From Spirometra erinaceieuropaei (taxonomy: Eukaryota > Platyhelminthes > Cestoda > Diphyllobothriidea > Diphyllobothriidae): DNA of 64,000 bases. Shown one piece after another: positions 24,253 to 36,991 of the stretch. Position numbers and translations under genes: made by a program. Each line of letters starts with the position of its first letter. Position 1 is the stretch's first letter. The notes beneath the pieces are model-generated. The model saw only the letters and a program-made list of their open reading frames with translations. It did not search any database and was not told the origin of the DNA. The DNA lies in the NCBI GenBank assembly GCA_902702965.1, contig CACRXP010000169.1, forward strand, positions 452,401 through 516,400, read 5' to 3'.

Positions 24253-27200
24253 CATGTTAATGCTTGTCAGCTGACCGTAAATCATCTGCCCAACGCGTGC
24301 ACATTGATGTTATCGGATAACGCGACGGTAACTACCCGATTAAGTATGCAATACGATCCGCACGCCCAACTTCACGCTTGTGTCAACAGTTCGCCAGTCG
24401 TCGCACCTAGAATCTAACCGTTTACTAAGGCCCTCGAGCAACTTCCGAAGGATCATCGGGAATCGGATGTTGCGTTTGTGCTCCAGAAACCAAACTCACG
24501 AAACTCTCAAACTACCTACCAGTTAGCATAATGTCTTAGTTACTGACCTTTGAAAGCTTATAAAGGATATAGAAGAAATTGTCCAAGTGAACAGAACTAC
24601 CTCCAACCAGGTTAGAAATTCAGAATTTTGAACAATCATTATTCGTTTTACATTACTCGACGCTCAGTTATGCAGTTAAACTGAACTTTGGAAAAGAAAT
24701 ATACTGGAAGTTCTTCCCTTTTTAATAAATATCATGACCGTGAGATTTGTAAGTGACTTAAATATTGTTGAGGCGCTTTTCAAGAAGCTTGCGGACGTTC
24801 CAGGAAGCTTAAATTTTTGACGGTGGGAACTATGCATAGGGAAGCTTTTGAGGTCGACAAATGGGATTTCGATGTGTTTGTGTCACTGGAACAGAGTAAA
24901 CGACATCACCTTTATAGGTGTACCTGAGAATGCCTATGACAGGGGTAAAACTCTCTCTTTTCGACGTTCTGTCTCGTTGTGCGCTGAACATGCAGGAGAA
25001 AGATGTACAGACGCACAAAGGTAAACAGTAAATGAGGAATCAGGAATGTCATGCATGATGCTGTGGAAAATATCTTAATCTGCTTGGTGGAGAGAGAGAG
25101 CAACCAGTGCCCTATACTTATTAGAAATGTGTGCGGAAGGATGCGCAGTCGTACTCCTAGCGAAGTGAGGAAATTTATTTCCCAAAGTACCGAGGAGGAC
25201 TAGACGATCTGTGCTGATGCTTATTCCCAACGCTCCTGGGCATTTTTGGGAATTCTTAGAAGGATAGGTTAAGGTGATTCCATAGTAACAGCGCAGGTAA
25301 TAGTCGTAAGTCCGTACACGCGTGTTTCGTCGATATTCTGCTGCTGAATGACACAGCTGCGAGGGGTTTGGTTCGTCAGTGGGTCCTCCAGCTTTCCCTG
25401 TCTGCTTTCTGATAGATACTCCCATTTAGAAATTGTGGCTATTTAATTTCCTTAAAAATTACGCGGTTATCCGACGTGGCTGATGGACTTCGGCTCAAAT
25501 ATTCATGCATACAAATTTCTGTCTGGGACAGTAGACCTTAAATATACTAATTCACTCCACGTTTGCAGTCGAATTTTAAGAAAAATAGAAGGATAGAGCT
25601 AGCTTCGAATTATTTTGTCCTGATTGTGCTGCATGGGGGCAGCCTGTTGGCAAATGTATCATTACTGTCTTAAAGAAGAGCTACATGTACCTATGTCTGA
25701 AGGATGGACGTCTGTGTTTTAGCCTTCCAAATGGAGAAGAGTGAGGACTGATAAAATTTAGCGAGAAGATTCACTGAGACGCTGCTAGATTTCTAGATGG
25801 GAAAGCGACAAATTTGCTTGAAGATGTGTGATGTTGCAGGAGGGCATAAATAGCATGACGCCTGCAGCAATTATCAAATATCCACTTAGGATACAAATTA
25901 TTCGTGCAGTTGAACAAGGGATGGACATTTCGACAGTGACACAGAATTTTCGAGGAGCATCTACGGGGGGCTTTTGAGAAATTTATACAAACAAATGATG
26001 CGAGTAATCAAACTAGTTTATAAGCTATCAAACGTGGCTTCAAGGTGCTAGTATTGGTTTCAGCGACGTTAACGATACTAGCGCAGCAAAGTAATCCTCC
26101 TTCCCCGCTTCTTTCTCTTGAATGCTAGGAACATTTTCACCATACAAGTTTTTCTCCGTCTGAACGGCTATATTTCTCGAACGTGAGGTACCATTCGATA
26201 TGATGCATTAATTTCTTCTTATGCGGGCTTTGGCTGGGTTGTTGATACTATCGGACTCATCGGCAGGCAGTTAGGCGCGGCGAACGTCCGCCAAACAACT
26301 CTTCCTCTCAGAAAATTTAAAATCCCATATTTCGCATATGTTATGGAATTTTAACTGCGTGTTTCGCTCGGCAAGAAATCTTGAAACAATGAATCACAGC
26401 AGGGCAACAAGGTACCTTCTCCATGCCTTAGCGCTCAATACGAAAATTAGTACAGATTGTAGAGAAATGTAACAGAATGTGTGGAGGAAGCTCCGTCAAT
26501 AAACGAATTACAAGGTTCTGGATAGTAGACTGTCAATCCACTCGAATAATCCAATCCGGTGACATATAAAAATGCATCTGCATCCTCTCACTCACATAAA
26601 ACAATGCAGACCGCCAAGCATCGTCTGCGAGAAATCGAGATATGGTCAAAAATGTTAATTTATAATAATGGTCAAATGTTTTATGATCTTCCTTTGCGTG
26701 CCCCAACTGACAAAAATGCCACCCTTTTCCCGTCGCCAAACATTTCATGATATTCATCTGACCGCCATCAGGCCTCAACATCAAAATAGGCTGATACCAA
26801 GGAACTAATGAAATGCCACATAAGACGAACTTCGGAGGTGTATGTGAGGGAGAGAATAGAGTAAGGTATCTTCTGGGGAATCCGTTCTCATAACACATTA
26901 ACACATTCCTCATTACGGTAAGCTATCGCGAAAAGATGGAAGCCATGCATTTGAAGACTGTCCGGTGAGGAGAGAGCTCGGTACTTATCTGAAATGAGGA
27001 CCAGACAGCGATGTTCCCCCTTCAGGTGCTTGTGTTAAAAACTTCCCGAACAGGCATGCATAAAGTTGAGAGGGTTGGATCCATGCTTTATTTTTTACTT
27101 TACACACCGCTTTCCTCCTTACTAATAGATGGTTTAAATTTGCAAATATTAAGGTTTCTAAAACGCTCGGAACCCAGTTAAACCATTAATGCTACACCAC

Positions 27201-29555
27201 ACAGTTGCTGCAGGAACGCCATTCCGTCAAGACCTGCGTTTGTAAAGCCACACATGGTCATATTTCCATGTCAGTTGTTTCTATGAAACCGGGGCCCAAC
27301 GTGAAATGTTTTGCGCTGCTGATTCCAGTACAAGGTAGTCCAACGATTTCTGACAAAATCAAAATAAAAATCGTTCACTGAAGGGGAAATGCAGAGCGCT
27401 GGGGGCAAAGTGATCAGTCAGACGACTACCGTTTGCACTGAGCAGCAGCAAAATATTGACGAAAAACGGTTTGGACTTCCAGATATTGTCTATGCCAAGA
27501 GTATGTCGGGATAAAGTACCTGCTGGTATGGGATATAGTTTCCTTTTAGTAACAGCAGGAAATTTGCCAATGAGTGTGTCGATTAGGCTGAGTACATAGT
27601 CTCTAATGCCATTCAGAATGTACACGAAATAACCCTTTGCCTGTGACTAATGTTTGTACAGGCCACTGTTCGAAGATACTAGTGGGGCTTACTGACGGGG
27701 AAATAAGGATGGGTGGCCCCCAAAATGAGCAGTACAAACATGTTTCCTCCCCTTCACGCTTATTTTTACAGATTTGTCAACGGAGTCCATACTTCAAAAA
27801 AAGATGAAAGCCTAAGATGCAATTCTGGCAATTTCTTTGAGCCCAAAATCCAGGAAAGATGAAGCAAAAACGGTAAGTCTTTGACAAGGTTCGCGTTATA
27901 ATTTCTCCCGTAACCGCTTGAGTCGATCCCAGGGACGCGCTTTAGATATTTAAGCATTTATATGATCAACAGACGAAATACCGACAAGGGTGACGCAGAG
28001 TGGATTGGTTATTTTTAACTTATTTGCCGCCCGTCGTCCAGAAACAATGGCTGAACATGGTTGACTAACGACGCCAAATAAGCCGGAGGAGGTTGGTGGG
28101 CTCTTCATGGTTCTTCGTAAACCGGCACTGTTAGTCTTAATATGTCCACATAGGAGGACTTTAGGTTGTAGCCTTGAGGCCTAGACGCAAAATGAATGTT
28201 CACTCCTGTAATCAGATCGGTGAAACACTGAGTCCAAAATAGTCGTAAGGGGCGTTAAGAAAAACTGAAGAAACACTTGTCCAGACTCTTTGTTAGCACA
28301 TTATGCCAGGAACTTAATGGAGTAACATTTCGCGCAAAACATCCTGTTTTTTGAAAGCTCATAACAGGTCTTGATTCCGTGGCAACTTTTAAAGGTTCGA
28401 GGTTAAGTAAACGACAAACAGGAAGACCGGAATGCCGTCAGGCAGCCATGCCTTCTGATGCAACGGGCTCTCCAATAATCAACAGACTCCCGTGCGTGTT
28501 GTATTCTTAAAATATTTTCACTCTTGCATTCTAAAGCTGAAACAACTCACCCAGTTGGCGTAGATGACTTTCAACGGAGCACAAGAGGATTGTTTGCGAA
28601 CAGCTAGCCTCTATGACGGAGTTCCGGTGAAGAAAACTTTAGGGCTATTCAGCTTTCCCCGGTCAAATGCTGGAACTGCAGAAATAATTTGAAACCGGTC
28701 TATGTGGTTGTAGGCGTTTCAACAGCACTGCCTGCGGACAATTATGTGACCCCAGTTGAAATGTTTTTTGTGACGAGGACAACGGGTTGTGGGCGCGGAG
28801 GAGGAGGAGTGTTTGATTGGCGCAGACGCACTGATGGTAATACCTAAGGTTAAAATGTGCAGTGTCCGAAATACGAAGCAGGTTGAAACTAGTATGGAAG
28901 GTCTCTGCGGGTCGCTTCAACAAGTGGTGGGCCTCGCGTGCATGCGCGCACGTCTCTCAGGCTTGATGTACTGTCGGGTGATTGGCGCTCTCTCATAACA
29001 CGCCAGGTGGCCGATTATCAGCAGGAGTGTGCATGACAGCTAGACATACGCACACCCATACACACACACACGTGTCCATCGTCTTTCTCGACCGTCGCTC
29101 AGGGTCTGTCTGTAGCACACTCTTTGCCCCGAAGACATCGAGCGCAAGGGCTAACCACAGGAGGGAGGTGTGGGTAAAGAAAAATTGCAGGACAGTAAAC
29201 AAAACTGTGATAAAGCTTCTTACTACAAGCAGAAACTACGGATTTAAATGGTGCCAATATATTTCGTGACGGCTAAGTAAACGCTTACTGGCGCTTGGTG
29301 ACATGGGCAATAGGTAATGAATGCACTCCTGATCGGATGTGCTCAGAAAATTAATATGAAAACAGGAAGACCATGGTTTGAGACACAGAGTCTTATCAGT
29401 GATACGGGTCACTTCAGAACTAGATAGAAGCACGAACGAAGAAAACGCAGAAACGTGCAAATGAACGCGAAGAGCAATGGACCAGCTATGATTTAGGAAA
29501 GGTCAGACATACAAGGCGACCTAGTTGCTTGCACTGGTCCGAGTTTCCCTCCATA
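24253..29555. other. Long intergenic stretch, no supported gene
   Basis: About 5.3 kb. Frames of up to 126 codons (26533-26913, minus) are within chance expectation. A short, interrupted CA-rich microsatellite lies at 29038-29066. Confidence 0.4.
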
Positions 29556-29559
29556 TGGA

Positions 29560-29770
29560 GGCGTATGTGACACGCACGAGCGGTCTGTTTAGCTTTGCCA
29601 GCCGCTGCGCTCGATGTCACCTCTGACCCTCATGACTCTGTCATTACAGCTTGCTCAGGTGGATGAGGGGGGGGGGGAGAGTGCGGTGGATGCAGCGAAA
29701 GTCTACTATCATTATAAATTAATTCACTGACAAGTCACCGTCCTTACGGCCATCTTACTGCGCCGTACAT
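29560..29770 (-). repeat. GC-rich repeat family B, copy 1
   Basis: Read on the minus strand it carries the family core: GTGACTTG, GAATTAATTTATAATGATAG, AGACTTTCGCTGCATCCACC and a C-rich run (the G-tract at 29667-29679). It matches the plus-strand copies at 30.2, 32.1 and 32.5 kb. Confidence 0.6.
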
Positions 29771-30204
29771 GGCCGGTAATGACGTTCGAAGTCCCTCAAG
29801 GTGCAGTCAGGCATTTCAGTATTCAAGCTGTTCAGACACTATTAAGAGTCCTGAGGTCTTTTTAAACGGGCAAATAGTCCACTACTTTGGTGTTCAGCCA
29901 CAGAAGATCAAGAGCGTTTGTTTTTAAACTTTTAAAATTAAATGTTCAACTAAACTGACCATCACCAACAGTATGACTGTATCAACAAGCACCTGTGGAT
30001 TCATGGGCAAAATATAGACGGCATACATAGGCAAGGCAACCTTTATCGCTTTATTTAAAACTATTTTTGTTGAACTATTAGATATATAGCTGAGCAGCAC
30101 TGCAATTGCTTGTTCTGAAAATTCCTACTTCTTTGACTGACAAGCATCGGTTATGCGGAGGAGGAATAAATCTTGCAATCACTAACAACAGTTCGACCGT
30201 CGAT

Positions 30205-30540
30205 TTCGACGATGCACACCGTGTGCTACGCAGCAGGATGCTGCAGGCACAGTGATTTGTGCGTGAATTAGTTTTTAGTGATAGTAGACTTGCGCAGCAT
30301 CTACCGCACTCTTTCCTCCTCACTCCCCATCTGGACCCGGTGTTAAGACACAGTCAAGAAGACCGGAGACGGGGGGAAGCAGGTGGATCGCACGGTCGAG
30401 CTCGCACCTTGGCGTTCCACTCCACACCCGCTGGTCCACAACGTACACCTGACCAGGATTTTTCACCACCACCACCTCCAACAAAAACACCCCAACAGGG
30501 ATCAGGAGGACGAGGATGACGACTGAGTTGCAAGCGCCAA
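30205..30540 (+). repeat. GC-rich repeat family B, copy 2
   Basis: Family landmarks in order: CACCGTGTGCT, CACAGTGA, GCGTGAATTAGTTTTTAGTG, TAGACTTGCGCAGCATCTAC, GGACCCGGTGTTAAGACA, TCAAGAAGACCGGAG, GTCCACAACGTAC and ACACCCCAACAGGGATCAGG. Open frames here reflect high GC. It lies tail to tail with the minus-strand copy at 30625-30900. Confidence 0.7.
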
Positions 30541-30624
30541 AATGGCCTTTTCACGAACGTACAGAATAAACCCAGAAAAGTCATGAACAAAGCGCCTTAC
30601 TTGGAGTTCCACTCCCTCTTAATG

Positions 30625-30900
30625 TGACCTCTATGACACTCCCACCTGGTAGGGGCCCGAGACGCCTCCTTGTTTTTTTGTGGAAAATGGGCTCGTTGTG
30701 AGTGGGCTGTCTGGTTTTGTCAGCCACTGTGACTGAGCCCGCCACCGGTCGCCCTGACTCTTTCTTGCCATGAGGTCCAGGGTATGAGGGAGGAGGGAGT
30801 GTGACAGATGCTGCGCAAGTTCTACACCCACCACGCTGTGGAGCACAGGGTGGACATCGCGGTTCACCATGGTCGAACTGTCAACTCGAAGCTCGATCAA
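30625..30900 (-). repeat. GC-rich repeat family B, copy 3
   Basis: On the minus strand: CGATGTCCACCCTGTGCTCC, ACTTGCGCAGCATCTGTCAC, CCTGGACC, AAGAAAGAGTCAGG and GACCGGTGGCGGG. It lacks the GTGAATTAGTTTATAGTG segment present in copies 2, 4 and 5, so it has an internal deletion of about 40 bp. Confidence 0.65.
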
Positions 30901-31448
30901 TCATTTTAGGTGTTTGTTGACTTCTGCGGGCTATTTCTAGGCCTGCAATTAGTTCTTTAGTGGTGCGTTAGTCGAAAATATCTGGAAACTGTATTCTTCT
31001 CCGACATATTGGAATCAAAAAGGAAGTGAAGACACACCTTATGTCCCTGAATGCACAGAGATGTACGATGAAAAAAATATCCTTACTCGCCACAGCGCAG
31101 CCTATTGAAGCTCTTTTTGCTCCCCCAAATCTTAACTAACAGGTATTTTGGAGAAAAGATCTTTTTTACCATGTGTCAAACGGACGCTTTGTATGTCAAA
31201 TCAAGTCAAAGGGTTTACATTCCCTCTACGACCGGTCTGCTCTCACTACCAGCCAGTGAGGTCGAAGCTTTGAAGCTGGGTCAACACTTCACTGAACTTG
31301 AACTTCCATAAGTCGAGCTTCAGGCAGATACGTCCTGCCTACTGCAAACGGGGCAATGACGGTCAGGTGGAAGAGGTGTTCACTAGGAGCTTCTGGCCAA
31401 CAAAATGAATGTCCATGTTGCTGATAGAAGCAAAAAGATGAACTCCAG

Positions 31449-31545
31449 GTGGCAATTGAGAAGGAGGAGATGAGATCGCTGGAACGAGAATTTTATCGAC
31501 CGAACACTTCGGCTTGTCACTCGAACGCATCATCGGAGACAGTCA
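31449..31545 (-). mobile_element. Decayed PLE 3' end
   Basis: On the minus strand it aligns with the PLE 3' region through GTCTCCGATGATG, TTCGAGTGA, GATAAAAT and TTCCAGCGATC. The hammerhead core is broken: CTGATGA has become CCGATGA, and the GAAACGTC block is altered. It directly abuts the plus-strand PLE C-terminus that begins at 31542. Confidence 0.65.
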
Positions 31546-31790
31546 CACCAAGTAACACCCGTGACGAAATTGTGACGATTAACGACTCGAATGTGGCTGA
31601 GAAAACAATTGTCGCAACAATAACGACCACCGGCGGTGGATGTGTGATCTCCAAATCATGGTAGACATGTGTGGTATAGCAACTCTATCCTCTGAATACT
31701 GAGCCCCTAGCACATTCATCAAATTCAACACATGTTCCAACGATCGCATCCCACTCTTTTCGAATGCTAATATTCTGCCTTGCAGTCAAG
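31542..31790 (+). pseudogene. PLE C-terminal fragment and 3' tail
   Basis: The codons from 31542 read VTPSNTRDEIVTINDSNV, aligning with the C-terminus at 58909-59150 (IIPTSNARDEIAAINDANF). The frame closes at 31662-31664 after an extra tail that has drifted from the other copy. The following AGCAACTCTATCCTCTGAAT matches the 3' tail of the copy at 61353-61560. Most of the hammerhead segment is deleted, the tail resuming at CCAACGATCGCATCC. No reverse transcriptase domain is attached. Confidence 0.7.
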
Positions 31791-32044
31791 CAAGATGGGA
31801 AAGCAGCACTCTCAGGAGAGATTGATTCTCCGGATGTGTTTTAGAAGCCACATTATGAAACATACACTGCTACTCGTTTCAAGTAAAACGGCCCAGCTGC
31901 CCGCTTAGCGCCACAATGAACCTGCGCAGCCTGAAGTTGAGATTTGATGCAATGAGCGGCGTGGCATCCCACCTTGCTCCGTACCTGGTGCAGCGCGTTG
32001 CCATCGCATTAGTTTTCACAAGATAGTTCGACAGTTCGATTCTG

Positions 32045-32476
32045 ACAATGTCCACCGTGTGCTCCACAGCTGAGTGAGAGCGGGCACAGTGACTTGTGTG
32101 TGAATTAGTTTATAGTGGTAGCAGACTTGCAAAGCACCTACCACACACGCTCCTTCTTCCCCACCTGAGTCCGGTGTCAAGACAGAATCAAGAAGACCGG
32201 AGGCGGGGGAGGGCCCAGATGTATAGCACGGCCGGACCCGCACCTATGCGTGCAATCCCACCCCCTGGTCCATAAGATACGCCCGACCAGCGACAACAAC
32301 AACAACACCCCAACAGGGGTCAGAAGGACGAGAAGGACTGGGCAGCCATGCCCACCACCCCCATATTCAGCGGGAGCGCATGCGCATCTACCGACGGGAA
32401 ACCAAGTGTCAGGGAACTGCCAGCGCATACCAGGCTGTGAGGGCCTCACAGACTTCATACTGTGTTGCCCGTCGAT
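32045..32476 (+). repeat. GC-rich repeat family B, copy 4 (tandem unit 1)
   Basis: Contains all family landmarks from GTCCACCGTGTGCTCCACAG (32050) through GTGAATTAGTTTATAGTGG, AAGAAGACCGGAGGCGGGG and CACCCCAACAGGGGTCAG to GGGAGCGCATGCGCATCTAC. The next unit begins at 32477 with the same GTCCACCGT landmark, so copies 4 and 5 are direct tandem repeats with a 427-bp period. Confidence 0.75.
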
Positions 32477-33860
32477 GTCCACCGTATGCTCCACAGCAAG
32501 GCGAAGCTGGCATGGTGACTTGCGCGTGAATTAGCTTATAGTGAGTATACAGCAGGTGGGCTAATTCGTGAAATGCCAACCGAAATTCCGGAATGCTCTT
32601 TTATTTCGAAAACATTAATTAAGTAGATTTTTAAAGCTAATTCTCATGAAGCATAATTCTATAATAATTCTGTTACCACCGGATGCAGGCTTTCGGACGA
32701 AATCCTTTCTGACTGCATCTAAAAACCATACGCTGTAAAAAATGACGGCTTATATGACATTTATCTCGTTGATGTTCGATGACCTTAAAAAATAAATTAT
32801 ACTTCATGGAAAAAATGCCGAAAAATGCATTCTTTTGCTCATTCGGTAGAAAATGGTGCCATCTTCCTATTTTATACTCAAAAGAAGGGTATAATTCGGT
32901 TTTGAAAAACTTTTCCAATGCCCGAATAATTTTGAACCCCACCTGCCGTTACACCTGGATTCAGGGTTTCCAAACTACGAGTCGTATATTTTCCTCGCAC
33001 GGAAAACCATACATTTTTCTATGGTATTGAGAGAAGACCATATAGGGTTCATAAAATTTAGCAGTGGATATGGGCCATAATGTTAACTTTACAAGCCACA
33101 TTGGTAAATGCAGAGACATGACGTTTTGTCAACAGCCATTTCAAGGTATTAAGAAACCACACTATTAGGAACTTTTTCAAAACCGAATTACACCCTTCGT
33201 TCGAGCATAAAATTGGAAGAAGACGTAATTTCCTACCGAATGAGCAAAAGAATGAATTTTTTCGGCATTTTTTCCATGAAGTATAATTGATTTTTTAAGT
33301 TCATCTAACATCAACGAGATAAATGAACGCCACATAAGCAGTCATTTTTTACAGCGTCTGGTTTTTGAATGCAGTCAAAAAGGATTTCGTTCGAAAGCCG
33401 GCACCCGGTGGTAACTGAATTATTATAGAATTATGCTGCATGATAATTAGCTTTACAAATCTACTTAATCAGTCTTTTCGAAAAAAAGCGCATTTCGGAA
33501 TTTCGGTTGGCATTTAATGAGTTAGCTCACCTACTGCAGCCTTGCACAGCATTTGCTGCACCCTCTCATCCTCCCCCCACCTGGACCCGGTGTCAGGACA
33601 GGGTCAAGAAGACCGGAGGCGGGCAAGGGCGTATGTGACTGGCACGACCGGACCCGCACCTAGGCGTGCCACTCCATATCTCTGGTCCAAAACAAACACT
33701 TGTGTAAGATTTTAACCAGCAGCAAAACGAACCGCTCAGAAAGACGAGAATGACTGGGCAGCCGTGATCATGACCTGCATACCCAGGGGGAGCGCAAGCG
33801 CTTCTACCGGCAGGGGAACAGATGCTAGAGAACTGCGAGAGCACACCAGACTGCGAATCC
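32477..33860 (+). repeat. GC-rich repeat family B, copy 5 (tandem unit 2), interrupted
   Basis: The left part is 32477-32549 and the right part 33537-33860. The foldback element at 32550-33536 lies between. The break falls at the dinucleotide of TAGTGATAGTAGACTTGC, the uninterrupted form seen at 30.27 kb. The right part carries TTGCACAGC, ACCTGGACCCGGTGTCAGG, TCAAGAAGACCGGAGGCGGG and GGGAGCGCAAGCGCTTCTAC. Confidence 0.78.
32550..33536. mobile_element. Foldback element, subfamily I, inserted in repeat B
   Basis: 987 bp, ends CAGCAGGTGGGCTAATTCGT and the complementary ATGAGTTAGCTCACCTACTG. The left target is TA (32548-32549); the right one has become CA (33537-33538). The arms carry mirror copies of AATAATTCTGTTACC and CATTCGGTAGAAAATG. 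Mirror-image frames (32673-32942 minus, 32779-33030 plus) come from the inverted repeat. Confidence 0.92.
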
Positions 33861-34132
33861 CATGGTTTGCTGAATCATGGCATAGCAGACGCAAACAAAC
33901 CTCCAGGCCAAAAAACACACATAACTACAACCGTTAGATAAGGATACCCATTGCCGAATTTTTCCACTAGGGACTGTGGGATGTGTGCGACTGTGTGTAT
34001 ATGCGTTAATAAGTCTCCTCAGAGGTGTGGTGATCGACAGTCGCCGCCTCTTTCGTTAGCAAAATCACCTGAGACGGGCACGAATATAGAAAACGTTTGG
34101 ATTACAGCTGACCTTGCCCTAGATTCCAGGGG

Positions 34133-34240
34133 TTGAAGTTGGGGTTAAGGTTAGTTTTAGGGTTATGACTAGGGTTATAAGGGTTAGAGTTGTGGCAAAT
34201 GTTAAGGCTAGAAGTAAATTTAGGACGCGGAAATAAGAAT
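34133..34240. repeat. Degenerate telomere-like TTAGGG tract
   Basis: About 100 bp of variants of GGGTTA and TTAGGG, including TTTTAGGGTTATGACTAGGG. Similar tracts lie at 41440-41545 and 49325-49440. Here no element-E ends were found, so it may be an independent interstitial tract. Confidence 0.6.
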
Positions 34241-36991
34241 CCCTGTAATTTTGTGCGAGGTCACCTTTAGTACCTTGGAGTCCATATTCCCGTGTGTAAT
34301 CAATCGCCTGCTCACAAACCCACTGCAGAACAGCATTTCGGTCAGCTTTCATTGTTTCACCCGCGGAAGTCGGTGAAGCACCTTGTTCTCAATTCACACA
34401 AGGTCGCGAAATGTTGTACTGCGACAACCAAAATTATTGCCCATTGGACTTGACAAAAATAGCCGTCTACAGTCGAATCTAGTTTACTACAAGATTGAAA
34501 TAATGATAAGATATTTGTTTTCGTAAAATATTGGATCACTCCTGAATATCGCATATTAAAAGACGACTCTTATTAGGAACACGTGAAATAATGCACACAT
34601 GTATGATGCACAACGAGGTTTTCTATGATCACCTAAAATAGCCCACTTGTCTGCATCTAGGCAAATTTGGGATGGATTTTTTTTATGACACGAGCTCAAA
34701 ATGTGCGACGGATAGTAAGAAGTTTCTGCGCGGGATTCTACAGCGCTAAGTACATTAATTTCCTATAAACGTGAGCCGTACAAAAAAGCGGCCTTGTGGG
34801 GTTGGCCATTTGTCGGCTAAGCTAATATGGCTTACAAGCAAAATTGTTTAGCAACTGGAAATTTTTGAGAAAAGGCGGCTTCTTAATTGCCTCATAAGGC
34901 TGAACTGCTCCAAGGTTGATCGCTGCCGCATGTTGAAATAATTGAATGCATACCAAGGTCATCATTGGTAACAGTTGATAAGATTTTCTCGTCCTCCGGA
35001 AAAATGGAACCAGATCCAAAGTTTACTACTGCATTTGTAAAAACTCGTAGCATACATGAATACCAACTGGCGTAAGAATCCCAGCTTCTAACTTAAAATG
35101 AACTAACAGGAACAAAATTGCCTTCGATGTCAAGAAAGTTATATGGCCGAGAACGCCGGACAACAATGGGGGAGGTTAATTCGCCAGCAATGTGGTCCAA
35201 AAGCAGACCTCTATCGCTGCCTAGAAGTTATCGCATGCTGAAGATGCTTAAGATTCAAGTAAGGCTTCTTTCGTTCTCAAAAGTTTGTCTCAAAAGAACG
35301 GAAGTATCGGAAATTACATTTTTGACGTCATTTAGCAACATTCTAGCCCAAAAATGGAAAAGCCCATAACTCAAACTAAAGATGACACTTCCAGACTTTC
35401 AGGTCCTTGTGGACAGTAATCTCAAACTAGGGTTTTCCCATTTCCAGAAAACCCATTTATGTAGGTCATACTCTGAATCTCAAAGCAAAAAATTGTCATA
35501 TATATTTCGTTTAGCAGTGAAATTTCATTGCAATCTCAACCCGTATGTGACCTTTTCCACTGTTCCTTAAAAATTGGGGTTCCTGGCAGAGGACTCGGTC
35601 AACGCATGGTTTCTTGCAAGCGCCTTTAACGTGACTGTCATTTTTATTAGGAATGAAAAACGTATTGGGAACCAAGTACAATTTACAATCAGAATTCCTT
35701 CTTAATAAGCGACTATATGCCCGATGGATATGCAGCAAACACAGCCGACTTGCCGTGTTATTTACTACTTATTGACTATTTAAGGCAGGTGTCACCACAT
35801 TGAAAAACGACGTACAGATCTAACCTGACAGGTTTTCACAGGATCATGCCTGATTTGAGGATAGTGCCTGAAAGACTATCAATAAACTTGACCACCAGAT
35901 TGGGCTTTTGAAATACTAGGACTTCTGGGGTAGAGATGACCAGAAGTAGCGTATTTTATTCGAGGGAGCACAGGAGAATTGAGAAGGGAATACTTGTGGC
36001 CATTTTATAAAATCAAATTCCTAAAGTCCGACTTAAAACAGATACAACTGATAATTTGTGAAGAAAGAAACCTTTTCTTGAGGCGGATACATGAGGGACA
36101 AAGCAAATATTGCGAATTCTTTCTAAAATATGCCTGAAAATGCCAGAAATTAATAGATATTTTGGGTGTTAAGATGATGAAACGCTGTCATGAATTATAA
36201 TTGCAAGTAGTCTCCCGAGTTCTGCTATGAATACATATATTTTAACATGGTAGTCTATTAGCACACCAAAATACTTTCAGGATAATTTTAAGTTAGGTAG
36301 TTTTAAACCCGAACAGATGTATAACTGAGGTAGGAAGTGTTTAAATAATAATGAAATCTACCCGACAAGTCTTGCTCCAGCAGCATATGTTTCATCCTTC
36401 TGTTAATGTCGAAAATGGAAGATGCTCGTTGATGCCGGCCCAGTAGTTTGCAGCTCCGTGAACCACGTTATAGTAACGACTTGAATTCTGATGACAGGAG
36501 ATAGTAAACCACAGCAAAGATGGCTGTATATTTTGAAGAGGGGGACTATTATACTTTTTTATAAGAAGCATGTCATCAACAAGTTTTTTTCAACACCTTT
36601 TGGAAGACATATCTTCATGGTCGACACCAACCAGCCGAGTTGTGAAAACTAAAAAGTAGTAGGTAAAGCTTAGAAATCACGTTTCTAAGTGTCAGTCTGC
36701 ATGACTGAAAGTTCATTGGCAAGTCACAGTCTTGAAAAATAGACTTGGAAGTTCATTGGAAGATATAAAAATACCATATCTCGGAGGCCTAAACAGTATA
36801 AAACAAATTAAGCATCGTGTTTTAGTAAAGATGGCGACAGAATGAGACTGGTTGCGTGTACATTGCGATAAGTTTATTCATCTGGAGCTTCTTTATACAT
36901 TTTTGAACCCATATGTCTCACCTACGGTTCTTATATAGACAACTATCCATAGCGCTTGATCAAACTGAGATGGGCCAATAAGCGATGGTAA
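34241..36991. other. No supported gene
   Basis: About 2.7 kb of AT-rich DNA. Frames of 60-83 codons are at chance level. Confidence 0.4.

Noticed and set aside
23214..24417. Frames beginning MHLKADILPNAK on both strands as a conserved peptide gene
   Set aside because: Both lie in the arms of the foldback at 23259-24252 and extend into unrelated flanking DNA; other subfamily II copies do not keep the frame.
29038..29066. CA-rich tract as a regulatory Z-DNA site
   Set aside because: It is a short, interrupted microsatellite with no gene nearby.
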